This document shows, in pieces, positions 49,638-59,600 of a stretch of 64,000 nt of DNA (the stretch's first letter is position 1; each line of letters begins with the position of its first letter). The translations under genes were made by a program, and so were the position numbers. The stretch is from Actinoallomurus spadix (GTDB lineage: Bacteria > Actinomycetota > Actinomycetes > Streptosporangiales > Streptosporangiaceae): contig NZ_JAMXMX010000028.1 in NCBI RefSeq assembly GCF_024055725.1, forward strand, positions 1 to 64,000, given 5' to 3'. Below the pieces are notes generated by a model that searched no databases, had not been told where the DNA came from, and saw only the letters and a program-made list of their open reading frames with translations.

Positions 49638-52472
49638 TCACGGGTCGAGGCGCTCGGCGAGGAACTGGGCCAGGTGGACGCCCTGGCGGGGCGACAGGTC
49701 GGCGATCTGGGTGCGGCAGGAGAACCCGTCGGCGAGGACGACGGTCTCCGCGTCCGCGTCGCGCAGCGCGGGCAGCAGCTGGTGCTCGGCGATGGCGACG
49801 GACACATCGTAGTGCCCCTTCTCCACGCCGAAGTTGCCCGCCAGGCCGCAGCAGCCGCCCAGTCGCCGGACGTCCGCGCCCGCCTCCTTGAGCATCTCGG
49901 CGTCCTTGCCCCAGCCCATGACGGCGTGGTGGTGGCAGTGCGGCTGGGCCACCACGGTCGTGCCGTCGAACGACGGCGGCCGCCAGTCCGGGGTGTCGGC
50001 GAGCAGCTCGGCGAGCGTGCGGGTCCGCTCGGCGACCGGCGCCGCGACCTCCTCGTCCAGCAGCTCCAGCGCGTCCGAGCGCAGGACGGCGGTGCAGGAC
50101 GGCTCCATGCCCACGATCGGGACGCCCGCCTCCGTGGCCTCGGCGAGCTCGGCGACCGTACGGCCGAGGATCTTCTTGGCGGCGTCGAGCTGGCCGGTGG
50201 AGATCCAGGTCAGCGCGCAGCACTGGCGGTTCTCGCTGATCTGCGGGCGGTAGCCCGCGGCCTCCAGCACCGCCACCGTCGCCCGGCCGACCTCGGGCGC
50301 GAAGTGGTCGGTGAAGGTGTCGACGAAGAGCATGACCGGCCGGCCCTCCGCCGGGCGCTCGTCGCGGGTCCGCTCGAACCACTCGCGGAACGTCCGCGGC
50401 GCGAACTCCGGAAGGTTCCGCCGCCGGTCCACGCCGGCGACCGCCAGCGCCGCCCGCCGTAGCCCCGGCACCCGCAGGGCCGCGTTGACGAGGCGCGGCA
50501 TGCGGCCGGCGAGCCGTGCCCACAGCGGCAGCCGGCCCAGCGAGTAGTGCGCGGCCGGGCGCAGCCGCCCGCGGTAGCTCTGGTGGAGCACCTCGGACTT
50601 GTACGCGGCCATGTCGATACCGGTCGGGCAGTCCGACGCGCAGCCCTTGCAGGACAGGCACAGGTCGAGGGCCTCGTGGACCTCGGGCGAGCGCCACCCG
50701 CCGGAGACGAGGGAGCCGTTCACCATCTCCTGCAGGACGCGGGCCCGCCCTCGGGTCGAGTCCTTCTCCTCGCGGGTCGCGAGGTAGGACGGGCACATCA
50801 CGCCGCCGGACGCGGTGTTGTCGGCGCGGCACTTGCCCACGCCGGTGCAGCGGTGCACCGACTGATTGAAGTCGCCGCCGTCGTGGCGGTACGCCAGCGC
50901 GAGGTTCTTCCGCACCGGCCGGGCGGCCGGGACCCGCAGGTCGGCGTCGACCGGCCGGGGCCGCACCAGCACGCCGGGGTTGAGCACGTCATTCGGGTCG
51001 AAGATGCCCTTGACCTGCTCGAACAGGCCGATCGCCGACTCGGAGTACATCCGCGGCAGCAGCTCGCTGCGGGCCCGGCCGTCGCCGTGCTCGCCGGACA
51101 GCGAGCCGCCGTACCCGGCGACCAGCGTGGCCGCGGACTCCAGGAAGCCGCGGAACCGCTCCGGCCCGCCGGGGCGGTCCAGCGGCCAGTCGATGCGGAT
51201 GTGCAGGCAGCCGTCGCCGAAGTGCCCGTACGGCAGGCCGGTCACGTCGAACTCGCCCATCAGCGCCTCGAAGTCGCGCAGGTAGCGGCCCAGCATCGCC
51301 GGGGGCACGGCGGCGTCCTCCCAGCCGCCGTGGGCGGGCAGCCCGGCGGGGCTGCGGCCGGCCAGGCCCGCGCCGTCCTCGCGGATGCGCCACAGCGACG
51401 CCGCCCGCGCCGGGTCGGTGACGATCAGCGCGTCCTCGCAGCCGGCGGCGACCCGCCGGGCCCGGTCGAGGACCTCGGTCTCGTCCTCCCCGGCGACCTC
51501 GACGAACAGCCACGCGGCCCCGCTCGGCAGCGGCGGCACCGCGTCCGGGCCCTTCCGCGTGCGCACGACGTCGACGATGCGCGCGTCGATGCCCTCGCAG
51601 GCGGTGGGCAGGTGCTCCAGCAGGGCGGGCGCGGCGTCCCCCGCCGCGGCGATGTCCTCGTAGCCGAGCACGATGAGGACCCGGTGTGCCGGGTCGGTGA
51701 CCAGGTTCACGGTCGCCTCGGTCAGCACCGCGAGGGTGCCCTCGCTGCCGACCAGCAGGCGGACGACGTCGAACCGGCGTTCCGGCAGCAGGTGCTCCAG
51801 CGCGTATCCGGACACCTGGCGGCCGAACCGGGCGAACTCCGTCCTGATCGTGGCGAGGTTCGCGGCGGCGAGCTCGTGCAGCGCGGTCACCTCGGCGGGG
51901 CCGCCGGACGCCGGCGCGCCCAGCGGGGACGTCAGGTCCAGCGCGGTGCCGTTGCCGGTGACGGCCTTGAGGCCGGCCACGTTGTCGCTGGTACGGCCAT
52001 AGCCGAGGGTCCGGGACCCGCACGCGTTGTTCCCGATCATGCCGCCGATCGTGCAGCGCGTGTGCGTGGAGGGATCGGGGCCGAACCTGAGCCCGTGCGG
52101 GGCCGCCGCCCGCTGCAGTTCGGCCTGGACGACGCCGGGCTGGACCACGGCGGTCCGGGTCCCGGGGTCGACGCTCAGGACCTTCCGCATGTGGCGGCTG
52201 AAGTCGAGGACGAGGCCGGGGCCGACCGCGTTGCCGGCGACGGACGTGCCGGCGCCGCGCGCGGTGAGCGGGATCTCGTGGCGCGCGCACAGCTCGACCG
52301 CGGTGGCCACGTCGTCGGCGGACCGGGGCCGCGCCACGAGGAGCGGCGGCACACGGTACAGGGAGGCGTCGGAGGAGAACAACGACCGCGACATCGAGTC
52401 GGTGAGCAGGTCGGTGACTCCGCGTCGGCGCAGGTCGTTGGCGAGGTCGGCAGCCCGGTCCATGAGTAGCAT
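49638..52472 (-). CDS. YdiJ-type D-2-hydroxyglutarate dehydrogenase (FAD + 4Fe-4S)
   Basis: 944 residues. FAD-binding type-4 domain (ARGAGTSVAGNAVG, PSTHTRCTIGGMIGNNACG), FAD-oxidase C-terminal domain with the GEHGDGRARSE motif, then ferredoxin-type clusters (CTGVGKC, CLSCKGCASDCP) and a CCG-type cysteine domain (RQCCAL, LGGCCGLAGNFG). Large FAD/Fe-S fusions of this build include YdiJ, which oxidises D-2-hydroxyglutarate to 2-oxoglutarate. The divergent neighbour encodes HglS, which makes that compound. An ATG 9 bases later is an alternative start. Confidence 0.9.
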   Translation of the reverse strand: MLLMDRAADLANDLRRRGVTDLLTDSMSRSLFSSDASLYRVPPLLVARPRSADDVATAVELCARHEIPLTARGAGTSVAGNAVGPGLVLDFSRHMRKVLSVDPGTRTAVVQPGVVQAELQRAAAPHGLRFGPDPSTHTRCTIGGMIGNNACGSRTLGYGRTSDNVAGLKAVTGNGTALDLTSPLGAPASGGPAEVTALHELAAANLATIRTEFARFGRQVSGYALEHLLPERRFDVVRLLVGSEGTLAVLTEATVNLVTDPAHRVLIVLGYEDIAAAGDAAPALLEHLPTACEGIDARIVDVVRTRKGPDAVPPLPSGAAWLFVEVAGEDETEVLDRARRVAAGCEDALIVTDPARAASLWRIREDGAGLAGRSPAGLPAHGGWEDAAVPPAMLGRYLRDFEALMGEFDVTGLPYGHFGDGCLHIRIDWPLDRPGGPERFRGFLESAATLVAGYGGSLSGEHGDGRARSELLPRMYSESAIGLFEQVKGIFDPNDVLNPGVLVRPRPVDADLRVPAARPVRKNLALAYRHDGGDFNQSVHRCTGVGKCRADNTASGGVMCPSYLATREEKDSTRGRARVLQEMVNGSLVSGGWRSPEVHEALDLCLSCKGCASDCPTGIDMAAYKSEVLHQSYRGRLRPAAHYSLGRLPLWARLAGRMPRLVNAALRVPGLRRAALAVAGVDRRRNLPEFAPRTFREWFERTRDERPAEGRPVMLFVDTFTDHFAPEVGRATVAVLEAAGYRPQISENRQCCALTWISTGQLDAAKKILGRTVAELAEATEAGVPIVGMEPSCTAVLRSDALELLDEEVAAPVAERTRTLAELLADTPDWRPPSFDGTTVVAQPHCHHHAVMGWGKDAEMLKEAGADVRRLGGCCGLAGNFGVEKGHYDVSVAIAEHQLLPALRDADAETVVLADGFSCRTQIADLSPRQGVHLAQFLAERLDP

Positions 52473-52481
52473 GTTACATGC
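52469..52481. promoter_or_regulatory. Palindrome at the D-2-hydroxyglutarate dehydrogenase start, candidate GntR site
   Basis: GCATGTTACATGC is a perfect inverted repeat round one base and overlaps the start codon of the dehydrogenase gene. GntR proteins of the FadR/FCD type bind ATGT-N-ACAT-like boxes. A related GTGGCATGCTAC overlaps the GntR gene's own start (54727-54739). Confidence 0.55.
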
Positions 52482-52558
52482 GACCCCTGGCGCTCCGCCC
52501 ACATTTTCCGTACCCTTCCGTGACACAAGCGACGAATCGGCAGCAAGGAGAGGGGCAG

Positions 52559-53977
52559 ATGGTCGACTCGACCGCACTCCGGGCGGCTTTCGCCCGACGG
52601 CTGTCAGCGATGTACGGCACGGAGGTGCCCGCGTACAACACGCTGGTCGACGTCGCGCAGGAGGTCAACCGCGAGGTGCTGGAGCGGATGGGCGCCGACG
52701 CCGAACGGCTCGGTTCCATCGACCGTGTCACCGCCGAGCGACACGGCGCGATCCGCGTCGGCACGCCCGCCGAGATGGCGCAGGTCGCCCGGATCTTCGG
52801 CGCGATGGGCATGTACCCCGTCGGCTACTACGACCTGCGCGAGGCCGCGAGCAGTTCGGTGCCGGTCGTCTCTACGGCCTTCCGCCCCGTCGACGAGGCG
52901 GAGCTGGCCGCCAACCCCTTCCGGGTCTTCACCTCGATGCTGGTGGCGGGCGACCGGCGGTTCTTCGACGAGGACCTGGAGCGCAGGCTCGGCGAGTTCC
53001 TCGGCGCGCGCCGGCTGTTCCCGCCGCGGCTGCTGGAGCTGGCCGACCGGGCCGAGGCCGAGGGCGGCCTGGACGACCAGGCGGCCGAGGAGTTCCTCAC
53101 CCTCGCGACGCGGGCGTTCGAGCTGTCCCGCGAGCCGGTCTCCCGCAGCTGGTACACCGAACTGGAGCGGATCTCCTCGGTCGCCGCCGACATCGGCGGG
53201 GTGCCGAGCACGCACGTCAACCACCTGACCCCGCGCGTCCTCGACATCGACGCCCTCTACACGCGGATGAGCGAGCGCGGCATCGCCATGATCGACGCCA
53301 TCCAGGGGCCGCCGCGCTGGAACGGTCCCGACCTGCTGCTGCGCCAGACCTCCTTCCGCGCACTGGCCGAGCCCCGGGTCTTCCGGGAGGACGACGGCCG
53401 CGTCGTGGAGGACGACCTGCGCGTACGGTTCGGCGAGGTCGAGGCCCGCGGCATCGCCGTGACACCGGCGGGCCGCGCGCTGTACGACGAACTGACCGCG
53501 GAACTGGACGCCGCGCTCGCCGGGCAGCGGGTCACCGCCGAGGAGCGCAACACCGTCGCGGCCGGGCTCTGGGAGGGCCGGGTGCCGTCCACCGAGGCCG
53601 AACTCGTGACCGGCGACCTCGCCTACTTCACCTTCCACACCACCGGCCACGGCACGGGCACGCGGCCCGCGTCCGCTCCCCCCGCCGACCTCGCCGCGCT
53701 CCTGGCGGAGGGCCGGGTCACGGCGCGGCCGATCGTCTACGAGGACTTCCTGCCCCGCTCCGCCGCCGGGATCTTCCAGTCGAACCTGACCTCCGACGGA
53801 TCCAAGGACGTCACCCGCGCCGGCGCGGAGTTCGGCCCCGAGGCCCTGGCCGGGGTGCTCGGCCGAACGCTGCACGACCCGTACGAGCTGTACGCCTCGA
53901 TCCGCGCCGCGTCGCTGGCCCGCGTGCGCGACGAGCTCGGCCTCGGCCGGGAGATCACCCTGCCCGCGGCCCGCTAG
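52559..53977 (+). CDS. hglS: 2-oxoadipate dioxygenase/decarboxylase HglS (DUF1338)
   Basis: 472 residues. DUF1338 markers: AERHGAIRVG with a His-x3-Arg (H62, R66), STHVNHLTPRVLDI with histidines 219 and 222, and YEDFLPRSAAGIFQSNL near the C-terminus. HglS/YdcJ enzymes convert 2-oxoadipate to D-2-hydroxyglutarate in lysine catabolism using Fe(II) and oxygen. The start ATG at 52559 follows AAGGAGAGGGG. Divergent from the D-2-hydroxyglutarate dehydrogenase that would use its product, and convergent with a GntR gene. Confidence 0.93.
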   Translation: MVDSTALRAAFARRLSAMYGTEVPAYNTLVDVAQEVNREVLERMGADAERLGSIDRVTAERHGAIRVGTPAEMAQVARIFGAMGMYPVGYYDLREAASSSVPVVSTAFRPVDEAELAANPFRVFTSMLVAGDRRFFDEDLERRLGEFLGARRLFPPRLLELADRAEAEGGLDDQAAEEFLTLATRAFELSREPVSRSWYTELERISSVAADIGGVPSTHVNHLTPRVLDIDALYTRMSERGIAMIDAIQGPPRWNGPDLLLRQTSFRALAEPRVFREDDGRVVEDDLRVRFGEVEARGIAVTPAGRALYDELTAELDAALAGQRVTAEERNTVAAGLWEGRVPSTEAELVTGDLAYFTFHTTGHGTGTRPASAPPADLAALLAEGRVTARPIVYEDFLPRSAAGIFQSNLTSDGSKDVTRAGAEFGPEALAGVLGRTLHDPYELYASIRAASLARVRDELGLGREITLPAAR

Positions 53978-53980
53978 GAC

Positions 53981-54727
53981 CTAACCCTCGGCGACGATGG
54001 ACGCCCACAGGGCGTCCACGTCGACCGGCTCGCCCTGGGCCCGCGCGGCCTGCCTCGCCAGGATCAGGCCGGTGTTGGTCAGGTGCGCCCGCATCGCCCG
54101 TACGGCGCCCTCGGCGTCCGCGGCGGCGACCGCGGCCACGATCGGCTCGTGCTCCTCGTGCACCTGCCGGAGGGTGCGGGACCGGTCGTCGGTCGACGTG
54201 CCGAGGATGCGCATGGTGTCACGCAGGCCGCCGACGATCGTCCGCGCCCGGCCGTTGCCCGCCGCGACCAGGATGTGGTCGTGCAGGGCCTGGTCCAGGT
54301 GGAAGAAGAGCGTCTCATCGCCGGCCTCGACCGCCGCCGCCATCTGCTCCATGGTCTCCCGCAGAGCCTCGCCCAGCTCGGTGGACTCCTCGTCGGCCAC
54401 GCGCCGTACGGCGGGGAGCTCCAGCGCCAGCCGCACGCCGAAGATCTCGACGATCTCCCTCGGGTGCGGCAACACGACGCGGAAGCCCCGGTTGCGCTCG
54501 ACCTGCACCAGGCCCGCGTCCGCGAGCCGCAGCAGCGCCTCACGCACCGGGCTGCGGGACACGTTGAGCTGCTCGGCCACCTGGTAGACCGAGTAGAGGC
54601 GGCCCGGGACCATCACGCCCGTGTGCACCGCCCGCCGCACCTCCGAGATCACCTGCTCGGCCAGCGACCGCGACGGGTGCGTCAGCGGCTGCAGCTTCAG
54701 CTCGGTGTCCTGGCGGGTGGGCGGCAT
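53981..54727 (-). CDS. GntR-family (FCD) regulator
   Basis: 248 residues. Winged helix (LAEQVISEVRRAVHTGVMVPGRLYSVYQVAEQLNVSRSPVREALLRLADAGLVQ) and an FCD effector domain with His/Asp metal ligands (DQALHDHILVAAGN, HEEHEPIVAAV). FCD regulators sense carboxylic acids; here 2-oxoadipate or 2-hydroxyglutarate is a reasonable ligand for the flanking HglS/dehydrogenase genes. No SD is visible; the ATG overlaps a GCATG-type box, so autoregulation is likely. Confidence 0.92.
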   Translation of the reverse strand: MPPTRQDTELKLQPLTHPSRSLAEQVISEVRRAVHTGVMVPGRLYSVYQVAEQLNVSRSPVREALLRLADAGLVQVERNRGFRVVLPHPREIVEIFGVRLALELPAVRRVADEESTELGEALRETMEQMAAAVEAGDETLFFHLDQALHDHILVAAGNGRARTIVGGLRDTMRILGTSTDDRSRTLRQVHEEHEPIVAAVAAADAEGAVRAMRAHLTNTGLILARQAARAQGEPVDVDALWASIVAEG

Positions 54728-54918
54728 GGTGGCATGCTACCCAGCCTCGCCGCCCGTCACGTGGGCTTCGTCGGCCGGGTGGCGGTGAGGGCGATCTGGG
54801 CCTTGAGCATCCGGCCGCCACCGACGGCGACACCGGCACCCGTTGCACCGACTCTCCAAAGCAGAGTACTTATCGTACCTTTTCACCGCGAAAGCCAGCA
54901 CCGTCTCGCAAAGTTTAG

Positions 54919-54933
54919 GGTACGGCGTGTACC
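54919..54933. promoter_or_regulatory. GGTAC inverted repeat ahead of the flavin monooxygenase
   Basis: GGTAC-ggcgt-GTACC, 36 bases upstream of the monooxygenase GTG, with a further CGTACC about 50 bases before it. Looks like a TetR- or MarR-type operator; no such regulator gene is adjacent, unless the GntR protein acts here. Confidence 0.45.
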
Positions 54934-54968
54934 GTAAGATCCACACACAAGGCGAACGAGGAGAACAC

Positions 54969-56531
54969 GTGATCACAGATGTCGTCATCGCCGGCGGCGG
55001 CCCGAACGGACTGATGCTGGCCTGCGAACTGAGCCTGGCAGGGGTCCGGCCGGTGGTGCTGGAGCGGCTACCGGAGCCAAGTGAGGAACCGAAGGCCAAC
55101 GGATTTCTCGGCCAGGTCGTGAAGATGCTCGACCACCGGGGGCTGTACGAACGTCTCAACGGCAGTCCGGAACCGCCGCAACCGAACTCCGGGTACTTCA
55201 TGTTCGGTGCGATGAGCCTGGATCTGAGCCTGCTGGAGGACAGCCCCGTCTACGCCCTGCCGGTGCCGCAGCGACGCCTGGTGCAGGTCCTGCAGGAGCG
55301 CGCCGTCGAGCTGGGCGTGGAGATCCGACGGGGACACGAGGTCGTCGGCCTGTCGCAGGACGACGACGCGGTCACGATCGACGTCGCAGGTCCGGGCGGA
55401 GCATACGATCTACGCGCTCGGTACCTCGTCGGCGCGGATGGAGCACACAGCACCACGCGGAAACTCTGCGGCATCGGATTCCCCGGCATCACCTATGACC
55501 GAATGACCGTCCGCACAGCGCACGCGACGGTCCCGGCCGACTGGGTCGATCCCGCGACCGGTGCGCTGAACGTGCCCGGCCACGGCGCTGTTCTGCCGTT
55601 CCTGCCCCACCGCACCGAGCGCGGCGGGTTCTCCTACGCGCCGATACCCGGCCACCCGCCGTTGGTCAGCGCCACAGAGTGGGACCGGCCCGGGACCGAC
55701 GCTCCGATGAGCCTTGACGAGTTGCGGGACGGCATCCGCCGCGTGCTGGGCGTCGACGTGCCACTCGGCCCGCCCGATGGCGAAGGGCCGCACGTGCTGC
55801 GCCGGCTTACGGGCGGTAACACCCGAGTCGCCGAACGGTTCTCCGACGGCCGAGTGTTCCTGATCGGTGATGCCGCCCATGTGTACGCCGCCACGGGGGG
55901 AGGACCCGGGCTCAACCTCGGCCTGCAGGATGCGGTCAATCTCGGCTGGAAACTCGCCCTCGTGATCCGCGGTGGCGCCCCGCCCGGGCTGCTGAACAGC
56001 TACGAGACGGAGCGGCGACCGGCCGCCCACCGCATGATAGTGAACGCGCAGGCACAGTCGGCCCTGATAGCCCCCGGTGACGACGTCACCGGACTGCGCG
56101 AGTTGTTCGCCGAACTGCTCCGCGACCGGAGCACCGTGCAGCGCCTCGCCGAACTCATCGCAGGCGCCGACGTCCACTACGACATGGGCGAACGCGAGGC
56201 GCACCCGCTGATCGGCCGGTTCGCCCCGGACCTGGAGGTGCACACGCCGACCGGGCCGGTTCGGCTCGCCGAGCTGACCAGAGCCGCACGTCCCCTGCTG
56301 CTCGACCTGACCGAAGACGCATCCCTGGCGGAGACGCTCGGCCTGCGGCACGACCAGGCCGATATCGTCACCGCGCGCCCTCAGCCCTCGGCGCCCACCG
56401 CCCTGCTCCTTCGACCGGACTGCTATGTGGCCTGGGCATCCGCGTCACCCCGACCGGATGCCGCGGAAACGGAAGAGCTCCGGGCGGCCGTGGAGCGGTG
56501 GTTCGGTGTGATCGAACCGGTCCGTCCCTGA
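54969..56531 (+). CDS. Class A flavin-dependent aromatic monooxygenase
   Basis: 520 residues from GTG with GAGGAG 6 bases upstream. FAD motif VVIAGGGPNGLMLACELSL, the DG motif in YLVGADGAHSTTRKL and the GD motif VFLIGDAAHVYAATGGGPGLNLGLQDAVNLGWKLA are all intact, with a thioredoxin-like C-terminal domain from about 400. It resembles aromatic polyketide hydroxylases and rifampicin monooxygenase (Rox). Substrate is unknown; it could be a biosynthetic or a detoxifying enzyme. Single gene. Confidence 0.9.
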   Translation: MITDVVIAGGGPNGLMLACELSLAGVRPVVLERLPEPSEEPKANGFLGQVVKMLDHRGLYERLNGSPEPPQPNSGYFMFGAMSLDLSLLEDSPVYALPVPQRRLVQVLQERAVELGVEIRRGHEVVGLSQDDDAVTIDVAGPGGAYDLRARYLVGADGAHSTTRKLCGIGFPGITYDRMTVRTAHATVPADWVDPATGALNVPGHGAVLPFLPHRTERGGFSYAPIPGHPPLVSATEWDRPGTDAPMSLDELRDGIRRVLGVDVPLGPPDGEGPHVLRRLTGGNTRVAERFSDGRVFLIGDAAHVYAATGGGPGLNLGLQDAVNLGWKLALVIRGGAPPGLLNSYETERRPAAHRMIVNAQAQSALIAPGDDVTGLRELFAELLRDRSTVQRLAELIAGADVHYDMGEREAHPLIGRFAPDLEVHTPTGPVRLAELTRAARPLLLDLTEDASLAETLGLRHDQADIVTARPQPSAPTALLLRPDCYVAWASASPRPDAAETEELRAAVERWFGVIEPVRP

Positions 56532-56635
56532 GAGGAACGGGCGGTACGGTCAACGACACCTCTCTGCGCCAAGCCGCTGCTCGCGGAGAGGTGCCGTCGA
56601 CCGGGTCCGAGCACTCGATGGACCGGCTCGTCGGG

Positions 56636-59600
56636 TCAGCCGTTCCAGACCTGGAGACCGGAGATCTGCCCGGCCGGCCAGCCGGTGTTCGCGGTGATGG
56701 TGACCCGGAAGTACCGCTGGGTGGTCGCGGTGATCGGGATGGTCACCGTGTTGCCGCTCGCGGGATCGAAGGTGTAGGCGGCGGACGACTTCAGGATGGT
56801 GAAGTCGCTCCCGTTCGTACTGCCGAGGACGGACAGCGTCTGGGTGCGCGCGCCCCAGGACGCCGGGAGCTGCAGGACGATCCGGCTCGCGCTCTGCGCG
56901 GAGCCGAGGTCGACCTGGACCCACTGCGGGAAGGCGTTGTTCGCGCTCTCCCAGTAGGTGTTCCGGTCGTTGTCGGTGACGTTGGCCGACGGGTAGACGT
57001 CGGTGTGGCTGGACTCGCCGGTCGGTTTGCCGGCGGCCAGGTCGACGGGCGTGCCGCCCGTGCCCGTGCCGGTCAGCGCGACGGTGGCCGGGCCGCCCGC
57101 CGCGTCGCTGTTGACGGTCAGCGTTCCGGTACGGGTGCCGGACGCCGTCGGCCGGAAGCTCACGGCCGCGGTGCAGGACGCGCCGGCCTGCAGCGAGCTG
57201 CCGCAGGTGTTCGTCATCGAGTAGTCGCCGGTGGCCACGATGGACGACAGGGTGGCCGCCGCGGAGCCGGTGTTGCTGATCGTCACGGTCTTCGCCGCGC
57301 TGGTCGTGCCGATCGCCTGGCCGCCGAAGCTCAGCGACGCCGGACTGGCGCTGAGGGCCGCGGAGCCCCCGCCGGACGAACCCCCGCTCGGGTAGACCTC
57401 GAACTCGGAGGCCTGCGCGGCGTTCCAGCCGGAGTTGGCGGTGACGTCGACGCGGACGTACCGCGCACCGGTGGCCGGCACCGGGATGTTCACCACGTTC
57501 GCCGGTGAGGTGAACGTGTACGTCGCCGAGCCGACGGCGGTGCCGAAGGTCGAGCCGTTCGTGCTGGTCCGCACCGACAGGGTCTGCGTGCGGGTGCCCC
57601 AGGCGGAGGATGGCGGCAGCCGCAGCGTCACCTTCCCGATGCTGTACACGGCGCCGAGGTCGACCTGCAGCCACTGCGGCCACGAGCCGTTCGCGCTCTC
57701 CCAGTAGGTGTTCGCGTCGCCGTCCGTCGCGGTGGAGGCGGTCTGCGTGCCGTTCACCTCACTGCTCGCCGTTGCGGTCCGGCCGCGGGCGAGGTTGGTG
57801 TCGGTGCCGATGCCACCGCCGGTCAGGGCGATCGTCGTCGGGCTGTTGTTGGCGTTGCTGGTGATCGTGACGCTGCCCGTGCGGGTGCCGGACGCGGACG
57901 GAGTGAACTTCACCGTCACGGTGCAGGACGCGCCGACCGCCAGGGTCGCGCAGGTGTTGGTCTGGCCGAAGTCGCCGCTCGCGCTGACGCCGGACACGGT
58001 GGCCGGCGTCGTGCCCGTGTTGGTGACCGTGACCGTCTGCGCCGCCGACGGCTGACCGACGAGCGTGCCGGGGAAGCTCAGGCTCGCCGGGTTCGGGCTG
58101 AGGATCGGTCCGGGCGCGACGCCCGTGCCGGACAGCGGGACGGTGTCGGTGATCCCGGACGCCGTGACGCTCAGGTTCCCGGTGCGCGAGCCGGTCGCGG
58201 TCGGGCTGAACCTCACGCTGACCGTGCACGACGCGCCGGCGGCGATCGAACCGCCGCAGGTGTTGGTCTGGGCGAAGTCGCCGCTCGCGGTGATCGAGCC
58301 GACCGGGGCGGCGGCGGTGCCGCTGTTGGAGACGGTCACGGTCTGCGCGGCACTCGTCGAGCCGGTCGCCACACTGCCGAAGCCGAGGGCGGTCGGGCTG
58401 ACCGAGATCAGCGAGCCGTTGTCCGGCAGGTACGGCGGGAAGGTGGGATTCGTGATGTTCTGGCAGGCCGTCGAGCCGAAGACGCCGGAGTTGCCGCCGC
58501 CATCGGTCAGCGTGAACCCGACGCCGCAGGTGTAGACGGGGGCGGGTGCCTGCGTTCCGGTGGCGGTGCTGTTGGTGATCTTCGCCGAGCCGCCGACCTG
58601 TTCCTGCACGACCCAGGTGCCGGTGTTCTGGATCCGCGCGTTGTCGATGGAGACGTTGGTGATGCTGGACCCCGAGACGAACTGGATCGCCTCGAACGGG
58701 CTCTGCTGGATCAGGATGTCGTCGACGTTGACCTGGCCGCTCATCGCCGCGTCCCGCGCGTCGAACCAGAGCGCGCCGACGCCGAAGTTCCAGTTCGGGT
58801 CGAGGCTGCCCGAGCGGATGATCGTGCTGCGCAGCACGTCGGTACGGCCCAGCGGCGTCGAGTTGAAGCGCTGCGCGACGTGGATTCCGCCGCCCTGGGT
58901 GAGACCGGCGTCGACGACCCGGTTGTCGGCGACGGTGTTGTCGTGGCCGCCGTAGATGGCGATGCCGTTTGCGAGGATCGGGTACTGCACGGTGTCGTGG
59001 TCGAAGGAGTCGTTCGCGTCGGCGTTGGTCTCCGACCAGGTCGCCAGGCCGTCGTCCCCGAGGTTGCGCAGGTCGCTGTTCGTGACCTTCGAGGCGGTGA
59101 CGCCGTTGTGGAAGTTGATGCCGTCCGCCGTCGTGTTCCGGATCCGCATGCCGCTGAAGACGAGACCCGTCATGGGCCCGTCCATCCAGGCGCCGACCTT
59201 CTCGTGCTCGATCCAGATACGGTCGACGGTGGAGTTGCTGAGCGCGCCGCCGATGCCGTTGACCTGGGCTCCGTCATTGCGCTCCTGGACGTCGCCGAAG
59301 ATGGCGAAGTCCGCGAGGTGGACGTTCGAGCCGCCGTTCGGCGCCCAGCCGCCGTAGAAGCCGGGGGCCGCGCCCACGATCGTGGAGCGCCACATCCCGG
59401 CGCCCTTGATCGTGACGTTGTTCAGGACCAGGTGACCCGGGATCTTGAAGGTGCCCTCGGGGATCCAGACGGTGCCGCCGGCGCCGGCCGCGGAGATCGC
59501 CGCGTTGAACGCCGCGGTGGAGTCCGCGTTGCCGCTCGGGTCGGCGCCCTTGCCGGTCACCGATACCGAGCCGGACGGCTGCGTCAGGGCGCCCGCGACG

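Noticed and set aside
50547-52469. Long plus-strand open frame opposite the D-2-hydroxyglutarate dehydrogenase
   Set aside because: No domain or signal; the minus-strand protein has complete FAD and iron-sulfur motifs.
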